A stretch of 44,402 nt of DNA, taken from NCBI GenBank assembly GCA_015680685.1, contig MNCI01006542.1:83516-127917 (forward strand), given 5' to 3'. Position numbers and translations under genes: made by a program. Below the pieces are notes generated by a model. The model did not search any database, was not told where the DNA came from, and saw nothing but the letters and a program-made list of their open reading frames with translations. The stretch comes from Gnetum montanum. Lineage: Eukaryota; Streptophyta; Gnetopsida; Gnetales; Gnetaceae. Position 1 is the stretch's first letter. Every line of letters starts with the position of its first letter. Below, one piece after another: positions 9,716-19,417 of the stretch.

Positions 9716-11151
9716 GCTATTGTCATCTTTTGGCTTACATCAACAAAAGCTACAAGACATGATAATAAATTTTAGCTTCATTTTATAACATAAATTTATC
9801 AATTCTCTAGATGATGTCCATAATACCCCTATTAATTATCTATAAATGTCCTATAAATAGCTAGTAGAAGTGTTACAAAATTCCCAAGGATTTGGATTTA
9901 ACCTTGATTTAGTAATTCAAAGGAAGGTATAAAATAGAAAAAAATTATTAATAAGAAGTACAAATATAGTAGAGTGACATAGCATAGAAAAATTTCATGA
10001 TAGTCCTATACATAATTAAATAGAATTTATTTGAAGAAAAATAGATTTTTATGCAACCAAAAAAATGTAGGTGTCTAAAAGTTTCACTAGTTGCATCATA
10101 AAATATTACACAAAATAATGATTTCAATGACACTTCTTGGACCTCAATTAGACATATGAAAATAAAGATATTTACATTTGAAATTTACCAAATTAAAAAA
10201 TGAAATTATAAATAATAATTAAATAAAATATTAATTTTTTCCAAACATATCACATGCATAGAAATGAAAATGATCCTTGTAATGTTATGATCCAAATGGA
10301 ATAGACAAAAATTTCACATCTATCATACTTTATTATTCATTCTAAAAAATAGGTACATGGCTTAAGTATCCAAAAAGTGTACAAGTTTCTATTTTAGAAA
10401 AATACAAAATATACAAAAATTATTTTTCAAGTTTAGAGGGTTCATCTTGTATAGAAATGATTCACCTTTTATTCCATATCTCTCTTTCGATGTTTGCTTG
10501 GCTACTTTGGGCTCTTTGCATTAAAATGTAGGAGGAATCAAAATTCCTCAAATAATAAAGATTATTTTATTTCCCTTTTTCATGGAGCATAAAGTTTATA
10601 GACCAAAAGTCTTAGGATATAGGCTAGAAAAAGGTTTTCAATTAAATATTTAAAATTGTTTTGAAGTCCAGAATTGCCACAAATGTTCCAAAAATCCAAA
10701 TAAGATCCAAAAAGCCAAAGAATATATATTTTATTCAAGCATATCCCAAGGCTATGTCTTGGTTTATTTATGCATAATAAAGCATAAATGTGCATAACTG
10801 TATATTAAAGATTGGATATACATAATTGAATACACATAAATAATAAAAGATGCATAGCCAAATACTTGTAAAGACATGATACCTAACAAAAACAAAAAAA
10901 AAATAGGGATAATTGAATTTTAAAATTTAATAATAAAATATTTAGAAGATCTATGACTAAGCTCTAAAAGTAGTGAAACAAAGGGTACAAAACTTTAACA
11001 AATGCATTCACTTATATAACAATAATGATAGTAATATAATCCTATAATTTAATTAAAGATAATCTATTGAAACACATTTGATAACATTAAAGAATTAATC
11101 ACATGTATTAAATTAAATAATTAAATCTATGTAATTTTTTAGGTTGTGACA

Positions 11152-11790
11152 ATGTCTCTTATTCACTTATCTTCTCTTCGCCTAAATTTTTCAATTAAAT
11201 TTTTAATTATGGTGCCTCTAATTTTGTTGGGCACTTTCTAGCTTTCAAGAGCCTCCATTGTGGACATAGATATAGGTTTGTGGCCACACATGAGACTTTC
11301 AAGCCTTTATTGGTCTTTTGACCTTTTCTCTTTTTGTAAGGCCTTATAATAACAAGTTTATGTCATCATGGATATTAATCTAGACTTACAATGACAAGAA
11401 GAAAGGGAGAGAGTAACAATGCCCTCTACAAACATAAATTTGAGGACCAAAGCATAGGGAATGAGGGGCCAAGAAATTTTGCTATTAATTTGTGGCTTAC
11501 AACAAGAATAAAGGGTTCACAAATATGAACAAATGATTTTCAACCTTGCTTAGACAAAAATACATAAAATGTTTATTGTTTAAACTAAAATATCTCTCAT
11601 AAGCAATAATCCCTTCACATTTTTCAAACTAGAACAACTCAATAAAAATACCTTCAAAGCTAGAGCCAACCACGAGGAGGAGCTTGAGCAACATAGGTGT
11701 GATGGAGCAACCCAACTTTTCAAGCTTGATGTGGAATGGTCCCATTGATGCACATGGTAAGCACCTAGACCAACATTATGAACGTTCCTT
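11152..11790. other. Spacer between LTR and receptor-kinase relics
   Basis: AT-rich DNA without a credible frame. If the LTR at 8694-11151 is a 3' LTR, the part nearest 11152 would be the untranslated end of that element's interior. The purine-rich run at 11152-11182 (read on the - strand) would then be its polypurine tract. Confidence 0.4.
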
Positions 11791-11793
11791 CTT

Positions 11794-11880
11794 CAGGAAT
11801 GCACTGCAAAATGCCAATGTTTGTTCACTAATTAACTTGGCTTCTTCAATGTAGAAAAGAATCCCTACATAAATTAATTA
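11794..11880 (-). pseudogene. Second LRR receptor-kinase relic (juxtamembrane scrap)
   Basis: The reverse strand encodes a short piece, VGILFYIEEAK followed by ISEQTL and F-x-S-A-F. It parallels VGILPCLQKAR-x-IREQTLPFRSSF of the receptor-kinase relic at 12080-14127. DNA identity over ~80 bp is obvious by eye (AAGAATCCCTACA..., GTTTGTTC). It is therefore the juxtamembrane region of a paralogous gene lying downstream in the same orientation. Nothing convincing of its LRR or kinase parts is recognised nearby. Tandem clusters of such receptors are common in plants, so this is probably a decayed cluster. Confidence 0.7.
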
Positions 11881-12079
11881 TAAAAAATATTAGAAGAACC
11901 CGCGATTCATTTTGGCTCGTTATAGGCCTAACCGTGGTGGCAGGGCTGGATTAGATTGCTTTTAAGACATAGATGCTGAAGAAGGATAACCTCAAGGAAT
12001 TCTTAACGCATGTTCCAAATACACTATTCCACATTAATAAATAATTCTTTTTATTTTCTTTCTACATTTTCTTTATGCA

Positions 12080-14127
12080 TAATGTGATGTTTGTCATGAC
12101 ACAAGAACCAATGTGCAACTCCTGCCTTGTCTGCAAGTAAAGGCTACCATTACCACTGAAAGGTATTATTATAGCCTTTACACCATCTGACCACAGCAGA
12201 GTGATGATTTTCACAATGTTTCTCTGTCTTACCTTTTTCAGGATTTCATATTCTCTCTTGAAAACATTTTCAGGAATTATTTTATTTGAGCAGACAAATC
12301 ATTTTATAGCTGATGCTACATTTTAGCAGGATGTTAAAATACTTTTGTAAACCTTTCCATGGTGGCCTTCACCCAACAAATTTGCAAAACTGAAATTGTT
12401 GGTTGCCCTCTCCACTGCCTCTCCACACATCTTGGGAAATGAACTGCGAAATGGCAACGTTTGTTCTCTGATTATCCTGGCTTTCTGCAGGCACGGAAGA
12501 ATCCCTACACAAAGCAGTAGAAAAAAAACCGCAGAACTGATACTTATAAGTATAATTTTCAGAGTCTTGTCTGTCCTGGAATCAGAATGATGGTGTGCAT
12601 TACATGCCTGGTACATTGGGAGACCCATGCAATTCCCACGTATTTTAGGATTGCCAATGAATGACAATTTGCTGAATCTGAAAATTTGTGTGAAATACTG
12701 AAGTAATGAGGGTCTCTGGAACAGATCCACTGAAACGGTTATACGAAAGATCAATTCTCTGAAGGTGCCTTAGCTTGTTGCCAATGGAAGCCGGGATGCC
12801 ACTGCTGAAATTATTGAGAGACAAGATGACTTGTTGAGCAACCAAACAGTTTTACATGTAAAGTCCAATATTTCTTGAAAGCTCATTGGACAAGTTGATA
12901 TACTGAGCCATCTCCAGACCTCCAATTCAAATACAATGTGTTTCAATGCAGCAACCTCAGCGGGTGTTGTTCCCGAGAATTTGTTCTCAGACGGAACAAG
13001 TGATTCAAGAAGACATTTTCCAACTCTGCAGGATTTCTCCCACTCAAAAGATTCCTCCTCACAGAAAGCTGACGGAGATTGATAAGGTCCCCGATGCTTT
13101 GTAGAATAAAACCTGAAAATCTAATGCCAGAGAGGTCAAGGTAAGTGAGGGATCTGTTTATGAACAATATTTGAGGAGGTATTTTGCTGTGGAGTCTATA
13201 GTTACTCAGGAAAAGATATTCAATTGATTTCATGTTTCCCAGATGAGAAGGACGCGTTCCTTGTAGCATATTGTTCGTTAAGTGGAGTGCAAAGAGGAAA
13301 AATTTCCAAGGCTGTCTGGAATGTTGCCTGACATGAAATCATGAGAGAAGATCAAAATTTTCAGGCGTGGCCAGAAGCTACCCATATTTGAAGGTAACCT
13401 GCCAGATTCCAAGTTTTGTACTATTTCAAAATCAACTAATTCTGATAAATTGGAACGAATAGTAAATAGTGGGCATGGCTGACGAGGTTCGCTAAGAGCA
13501 AACTCACTTGTAAGGTAGTTTTTCAATAATACGAGGGTTGACAAGTTTTTGAGTTTGCCAACGCCACAGAAGGAATACTTCCAGTTCAGTTAAGGAACTT
13601 TCAGACTAGTCTCGTTTTGCAAATTGTAGCATTTGTGAATGAATCTGGGATTCTTTCGAAAAAGTTGTTAACCGCCAAGGGCAAAATCTGTGATTTGTTT
13701 AGCCTGCCAATGCAACTTGGAATAGGACTTCGAAACTTGTTAAAATATAACAGAAGAGTTTTGAGAGAGGAAATATTGAGGAGGTACTCGGAGATGCTTC
13801 CTTCAAGAGAATTTATTTCAACGCCTAAACTTATTTGTGGAGCCTTCCTACTGACCACAGAATTGTTACATGAAAAATCTAATAATGTGAGGTTAGATAA
13901 ACAGGAACGTTTCCACTCAGATGATTGTAAGGCAGTAGCAGCTCATTAAGGTGGGTGACATTTCCAAGAGTACAAGGAATTGAACCCACCAGTGCATTCA
14001 CTTCAATTGGAAGATACTGCAGAGATGATATGTTACCAAGATGTGGAGGAATGAAGCCATGAAAGTTACGGTGGAGAGATCTATAGGGCAACATCATTTT
14101 GCCTCTAGAGTGTTTCCACAGCCACAA
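12080..14127 (-). pseudogene. LRR receptor-like kinase pseudogene (LRR-XII/Xa21-FLS2-like)
   Basis: The family consists of plasma-membrane receptors with an extracellular leucine-rich-repeat domain and a cytosolic Ser/Thr kinase, often in immunity. Reading leftward, about ten plant-type LRRs are seen (IPPHLGNISSLQYL, GSIPCTLGNVTHLNEL, LDLSGIRFSGF, IDLSYNRFSGSVPETL) in several frames. Then comes a Cys-containing cap, a membrane segment (IILISISSAVFFLLLCVGIL, about 12559-12500) and the kinase start ATNNFSFANLLGEGHHGKVYK with a P-loop. After an in-frame TAA and TGA, kinase N-lobe sequence continues (KREYEILKKVRQRNIVK, then PFSGNGSL) to about 12080. The HRD and DFG motifs, the signal peptide and the N-terminal LRR cap are absent. 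The 5' end stops near 14130, close to element A. Confidence 0.9.
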
Positions 14128-14427
14128 TGCTTCAAATCATCCTAAGGGGAATGAATATAAGCCATGTGCAAGAAGGGTATCATGTGATCAAATACATGAG
14201 AAGGCCCTATAAACTCATACAGGAACAAGTGCAGAGAGGTGCTGCTATGTAGACTAAACATGTTCGCAATAAAGGAAAGCATATCAATCTTGGAAGAACT
14301 TGATGGAGATCTATTTGCAGCAGAAAAACTTCATCATAATCATGAAGTCCATTCTCAAACACTTGTTATTCATTTGGAAGAACTTGTTAGAGTGTAGTTA
14401 CATTTAGACTTAACAGAGACACCTAGA

Positions 14428-15459
14428 ATGGAATCAACAGACTCTAAGTACAAGAAGGACTTAAGGCCAAAAGCTTTTGCTAGGTCTCAAAGGGAAGAGT
14501 ATCAGAGTCATAAAAGGAGGACTAGCCAACACCATTCTTTCACTTTTTCATCTTTATCCTCATGATCATCGATGGACTCTGATCTAAGGGATTACAAGAA
14601 TAGAGATCATGATAGGGAGAGACAATCAACTCACGACCGACATGGATATCTCCCAAGGCATTCTGATGAGGAAGATGAAGAACATGAGTTAAGAATAGGG
14701 ATAGATGAGTAAAAAGAGAAAGGTATAAGTATCAAAGGGGACACTACTACAACAAAGCATATGAACCCTATGAGTGTGAAGAACCCCTGTTGGTAACTAG
14801 AAGCATGATAAATATAAGAGAAGCTATTTACATCCCAACTAGGAATGTAAGCGATAGCTGTATCAAGTAGCTAGACATGAATAAGATCCTAGATTTGAGG
14901 GTGGATACAACATAGATCCACAACACCACCTTCAAACATTTCATGATGTATATGCCCTACAAAACATAGATAGCGAATGGTAGAAACTTAAGTTGTTCCC
15001 TCAGACACACATTAAAGAGGCTGATAACTGGTACAAATCATTGGAACTAGAATCAATTAAAAGATGGAACACCGTGCTTGAACTTTTTAGTGATAAATAT
15101 CAAACCTACTCCAGGGTGTCTAATCTTTAGAAGCAAATTCAAGGATGGAAGTAAGGGATCCATGAATCTGTTAATGTGGAAATAGCCAAACACTATTCAC
15201 TTATGGATAGGTGCCTAGGCCATGGATTTTCCCAAAGGAGCAACTTAGGCACATTGTTGATGGACTACAAAACAAAACTAGGGAAATCCTTGAAGTTTAT
15301 GCCCAAGGGAGATTGTCTGAAATGACCATCCATCGCATCCAAAGACTCATCAATCAAGTGGCAAAGGAGGAGAATAATAGAGAGAATAAAATGAAGAGTA
15401 CAATAGAGACCCATCTATTTGGAAGAGAGATGTATGGATGTGTGATTAGCAAAAAGTGA
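14428..15459 (+). pseudogene. Element A gag (capsid) remnant
   Basis: Gag forms the virus-like particle that packages element RNA. An ATG at 14428 opens a basic, Ser- and His-rich N-terminus that is interrupted early by a TGA. After a frame change comes the retrotransposon gag core: DPQHHLQTFHDVYALQNI at about 14920-14975, then KLKLFPQTHIKEADNWYKSLE, RWNTVLELFSDKYQTYSRV, and further on a segment with REILEVYAQGRLSEMT (15271-15318). The phrase order matches Athila/Tat gag (DPHxHLxxF...LRLFPxSLxxxAxxWY). Several stops interrupt it, including a TAG where a Trp would fit (near 14981). The gag of element B aligns with it throughout. Confidence 0.8.
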
Positions 15460-15671
15460 AAACCTTGAAGGAGGTAATACAAAAGAAGACATTACCTATT
15501 TAGAAATTTGTAACTAATATTGTAGTAAAGGTAGAAATGATGTGGAATTTGGTAGATGAAAAATTTGCAATAGCTCTAAAAATTGTGAAGGAAAGAACTA
15601 AGTAGGCCCTTGTCAAATGTAAGGAGAAGAAGAAGAAAAGAGATTTTGAATGAAAAGAAAAGGTAGCTTCA

Positions 15672-15890
15672 GTGGAAAACTATTTAAGTACAAGCTTGGA
15701 TGAGGAGGAAGGATGTTCTATGTGCCAGTATGACCACACTAAGGGGTGTTACCTTGTCATGGCACATTTGAAAGAAATAGGAGCATATGCACTGAACAAA
15801 AGATTCATCAAGATGCAAATGCCCAAACGATTACCTCATCCTCAATGTAACTATTGGAAAACCTTCCAACTAGCTTACTACCCCAATTGA
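15672..15890 (+). pseudogene. Element A gag C-terminus with CCHC-like motif
   Basis: A 72-codon frame contains C-x2-C-x3-H-x3-C (CSMCQYDHTKGC), a slightly compressed zinc-knuckle-like pattern, followed by LVMAHLKEIGAYALN. Element B has the counterpart at 25800-25930 (YLYDHPEGYCLVMLDLHEY), where the first cysteines are lost. Zinc knuckles in gag bind the packaged RNA; here the assignment rests on the spacing and on its position after the capsid core. Confidence 0.6.
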
Positions 15891-16429
15891 GCTTATTTGC
15901 AACCACAATAGTAGTATTATCAGTAGTAGCAATAATCACAATCATGGGCAATGCCACCACCATGATAGAAGTACCCATATCGATAATGAAACTCTTATGG
16001 ATAATATGTCCAACATCCAATTTCTCTAGGGAACGTAGCAGTCTAAAATCCTTAATATTACACACAAGAATACCATAGGCCAAGCTCTCTAAGGATGGAC
16101 TTTGATACATATGTGCATTCACAAATAGTTGATTTATTAAGGCAACCTCATAACCCTTTACCACTTTTGCCACCACTTGTCATGCAATGGAAATTACCAT
16201 CACAACCTCAATGGAGGAATGCTACAAGGGCAGTTAATGTACAGATAGAGGATCTTACCAACAATCCTAAGGGCAAATCTAAGAAATGTTTTTTAGGAGA
16301 AGTCAGAAAAAAAAAAGGCTAGGAGAATTAGAACTCCATTAAGATAAGTTTCTCATATGAAAAATCCTCCTACCAATCATATACTTCCACAACTATCAGC
16401 TTAGAAACTAAAAATTGTCATGCTAACAA

Positions 16430-16430
16430 N
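16430..16430. other. Undetermined base
   Basis: A single n in the sequence, just upstream of the protease remnant of element A. Confidence 1.
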
Positions 16431-16439
16431 TGGGATATA

Positions 16440-17053
16440 TAGCAGATGTGGTGACCACCATCAATGGATGATCTTATCCAATGGACTTTCTTATGATCAA
16501 CATGAAAAATGATGATAAGGAATTTCCTATCATTATGGGGAGAGCATGGCTTAACATGATTGATGCTAAGCTAAGAATGAGAGATTTATTTGTACAAATA
16601 TCTAAGGAGGACATGCAAGAAGCCATACATATACAAAGGATTCTATGCATTGCTAATGATAAAGAAGGGTGCATTTGTGGATTGACCCTTCAGAATGTTA
16701 ACACAATACTTACATTAGCCCACAACAGAAGATAGAAATAAGTGTGTGTACAAGAAGAAACCTAGGCCACTAAATGAAAAGAAACATATTGGCCAAAATA
16801 TAAGGATCTAAAATTTCCTAAAACATGCATGGAAATATCTAAACCACTTATTAATTTCCATTCTAGGAGAATGATCCTTATTGAGAGCGCACGAACAAAA
16901 ATATTACACCATACTCATACACTAGTAGATAGGGGAATTGAGAACTTGAAATTTGAATTTCATGATAAAAATGAGAGTATAATTGGATCTTCTGAGATGG
17001 AAATATTTCTAGTCAACAAAACATATATCCTTAGAGGATCAAAATTTAATTAA
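16440..17053 (+). pseudogene. Element A aspartic protease C-terminal remnant
   Basis: Retropepsins cut Gag-Pol polyproteins. A frame at 16481-16735 contains FPIIMGRAWLNMIDAKL, which matches the conserved C-terminal 'iiLGRpwL' flap-adjacent motif of gypsy proteases, preceded by NDDKEF. The catalytic DTG/DSG triad was not found upstream. A second frame at 16829-17053 follows in the expected linker position but has no recognised domain. Coding character fades after about 17200, exactly where reverse transcriptase would normally begin. Element B appears to lack the GRAWL segment. Confidence 0.65.
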
Positions 17054-17214
17054 CATCAAAATTACTTGGAAAAATAACCAAAATAATAAACCAATAAGGA
17101 TGGTAAGTGAGCAACCTAGAGTATGTGATTCATGGGATCTAGGATGCATTTTCCAAGCACTCATCCATGAGTTTAGTCATGGGTAGATGTGTTATCCTAA
17201 CCCAGGAATTAATA

Positions 17215-17520
17215 AGTGCTTTTTAACTTTTTTGTTTTCTAATTCTTATGAATTATAAATTTTTTGTTATGCCTTTTTCTTTTCTTAATACTTTTTCACA
17301 TTTCTTATGAATTTTTACATTCTTTGATATCTTTTCACTCTTTTATACTTTTCCATTTCTTAAACCATTTGTTATTCTTGATAATTTCTGATTCTTTGCT
17401 AAATTTTCATTCCTTTTATCCTTCTAATTTTTAATTTCTTTTCTAATTTTTCATGTTTTTCTCTCATTTTACTTGTACATATTTCTTTCAATTTCCAATA
17501 AAACATTTCAAATAAGGTAG
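17215..17520 (+). repeat. Element A pyrimidine-rich tract
   Basis: About 300 bp of T-rich, CTT/TTC-rich sequence on the + strand begins just after GAATTAATAAG. Element B has a shorter counterpart at 26870-26960 that begins after the same GAATTAATAAG. It is non-coding and marks the 3' end of the gag-protease part in both elements. Confidence 0.7.
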
Positions 17521-17639
17521 GATGTAGTTCCAATAAGTTGAATATTTCCTTATATTATCAATCATAAGGGACTGATTATCTATAACATGAGACCACAACA
17601 TCCATCCATCCATTATAGCAATAAGAGGTTCTTACTAGG

Positions 17640-18370
17640 ACCATAATGATATTCTTCTCATAATAAAACTAAGAATAAACTTATGATCATTATGCTTGGA
17701 TTGACAAGTGAAGAATCATGTGGGAATGTAAAGGATGTAACATCAAGGAGATTTTTGGATTTTCTTGGATTGCTACTATGAGTCTTATCCTATTTCCAAA
17801 GATGTATTATATTCTTGTAGATCTAATGAAAACTTGAAAAGTACAATAAGTGCTACCTTATCATGTCATTAAAAAGACATGTTATCCATGCCTAAAACTA
17901 TTCCTTTCATAAAGTTCACATAATTAAAAATAAAGTTTATGCACAAAATAAATTTCTAGGGGTTCCATTGGAAAGACATGTTACCCATGCTTTAAGGTAG
18001 TTAGCTTCTCAAGAATTTAAAATAAAAATAAAAAGTATAATTAATAAACTCCTCCCTTGGACAATACACCAAGTGGTAATACTCTTTGCAATAGTGATAG
18101 TCTTACAATTGTAAATCTAGGAAATGAAACAATTGTGATGTCACTGGAAAGTGGCCTGGATCCTAGAGCAAAAGGCTAATGATTACTTTAAGCACCAATA
18201 ACACACAAGGATTCATTATGCCTATGGTAAGACACCTCACATCCTAATTTTAGTGATTCCTTCTATAGTCTGTTTCACCTCACTGTATATTTAATTATCA
18301 CTTATGGTTTTCTATAATATAATGTTAGTTTCCCAACCTAGTGATACTAATATGTGTGTTTTTCTTAATA
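17640..18370 (+). other. Element A conserved non-coding block
   Basis: This block has no sustained frame in any reading, yet aligns closely with 27110-27850 of element B. Shared phrases include GATCATTATGCTTGGA / AATCATTATGCTTGGA, GGAATGTAAAGGATGTAACATC, AATAAATTTCTAGGGG, and CCTATGGTAAGACACCTCA. It holds two copies of AAAGACATGTTACCCATGC (17873-17891 with one change, and 17972-17990). It ends at TTTCTTAATAG, which resembles a splice acceptor, directly before the short conserved frame. Confidence 0.65.
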
Positions 18371-18477
18371 GGTATGTTTTACATTCAACTCCTTAAGTGC
18401 CTAAGGACACTTGTAGGCATGGTTATACAAGGGCACTAAGGGCTAGAGCCTACTTTGGGAAGGATCCACCTATATAA
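18371..18477 (+). pseudogene. Element A short conserved frame (YFGKDP...stop)
   Basis: The segment reads RYVLHSTP-stop-VPKDT, then TRALRARAYFGKDPPI and TAA at 18475-18477. Element B reads RYVLHSIPLVPIDI, TRALMTKAYFGEDPLV and a TAA at the same place. Both frames start right after a putative splice acceptor (AATAG / CAACAG followed by GTATG). Element A has one internal TAA and two extra codons relative to B. I do not recognise a family. Conservation of the frame across an indel of whole codons and of the stop suggests it was translated. Confidence 0.5.
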
Positions 18478-18789
18478 CTTTTGTATCTCATACTTCGCAA
18501 GAAACTCTACTCATCTTGTGCCTTCCAAGATCATCCAAAAGTTTAATAAATACTTCTCTTACTATCAAAACTCTATCCAAGCAACTATAACCCTTCATCC
18601 ATCTTATATAGACTTAAAAAAATTTCATAGCCTAAAATTCCTTCTTTATCAACTTTAAACTCCAAATTTTTAATGTCTAAGGATCATGACTACTCTAAGA
18701 CCCCATGGGAATGCTTACTATCTTCCAATCATTCCATTTGACTTATTTTTTCCACAAGAAATTGCTTAAAAATTTAAATTTTTCAAGGT

Positions 18790-18915
18790 GATGGCGTTGA
18801 TATGATGTGTGTGCCCCTCATACATCATTGATAAAATGTATGAGCTCCCATATATCATTAATACAATGTCATATCAATGATGTCACACTCATAAAAAACT
18901 ATATAGAGGGATGGG
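18790..18915 (+). promoter_or_regulatory. Element A internal U3-like module
   Basis: This module contains TCATATCAATGATGT (18869-18883), identical to 22502-22516 in the U3 of the same element's LTR, and ATACAATGTC (18861-18870), identical to 22556-22565. A weak TATA-like TATATAG follows at 18900-18906. The order of the two words is reversed relative to the LTR, so this is not a simple solo-LTR copy. It lies upstream of the second ORF and could act as an internal promoter, which is inference. Confidence 0.45.
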
Positions 18916-19417
18916 GTATTAGCAAAATATTTATTTCTCAAAATTATAACCAAAGGATCTTTTTCCATTTTTATTTTGAGCTTTGATACTCTAACTTCCA
19001 CAAGCCATAACTTTGTCCCCACAAATTTGATCTTTGAAATATTTGAATCTTGTTGATCTTAGAGTGCCCAACTTAGTCATGGGATGGGGGGTGACATGAA
19101 GGAAATTTGAGCAATTTGAGCCAAAACTTTTCAAAAACTTTCTAATGTATGAAGATAGTCTAAACAATAAGTAAGATAAAAACACTAAAGGTATTAACAT
19201 GAATTATGAAGATTTAAGCCAAATACATCTATGAATCCTCTTAATAAACCATTCTAATTAATTTTAAGGCATTATAAGTGTGGGAGGCCATGAAAATTTA
19301 AGATGTAACATCTAAGGGGTTTCTTTTCAAAAAAATTTCTAACTCTACAGTCATAGTATGATAAGAACTTGATCTAACCAAGGGTATGACCAAGGTAAAG
19401 AACTATTAAAAGTTGAT

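Larger units (their letters stand above)
8694..11151 (-). mobile_element. Gypsy-like LTR (solo or 3' end), ~2.46 kb
   Basis: Read on the - strand it begins TGTCACAACCT at 11151-11141, a common start for plant gypsy LTRs, and ends GCTCACCA at 8694, giving TG...CA ends. Inside are a TATA box (TATAAACA) at 9453-9446 and a U5-like tail. The last ~80 bp (GCTTGTATTCATATGGTT...GGGGTACC...CTCACCA) resemble the ends of the LTRs of elements A and B. No primer-binding site follows the CA, so this is a solo LTR or a 3' LTR. A purine-rich run precedes its start (reverse complement of 11152-11182). The flanking bases GTTGT (8689-8693) and ATGTC (11152-11156) do not form a target duplication. Confidence 0.7.

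Noticed and set aside
8689-11156. Target-site duplication for the long LTR using GTTGT (8689-8693 and 11143-11147)
   Set aside because: It would require the LTR to begin CTAAAAAA and lose the TG start. The match is probably chance.
13617-13949. 110-codon + strand open frame inside the receptor-kinase relic
   Set aside because: It is antisense to clear LRR coding sequence.
15808-16176. 122-codon - strand open frame in element A
   Set aside because: It is antisense to the gag C-terminal region that aligns with element B, and has no domain.
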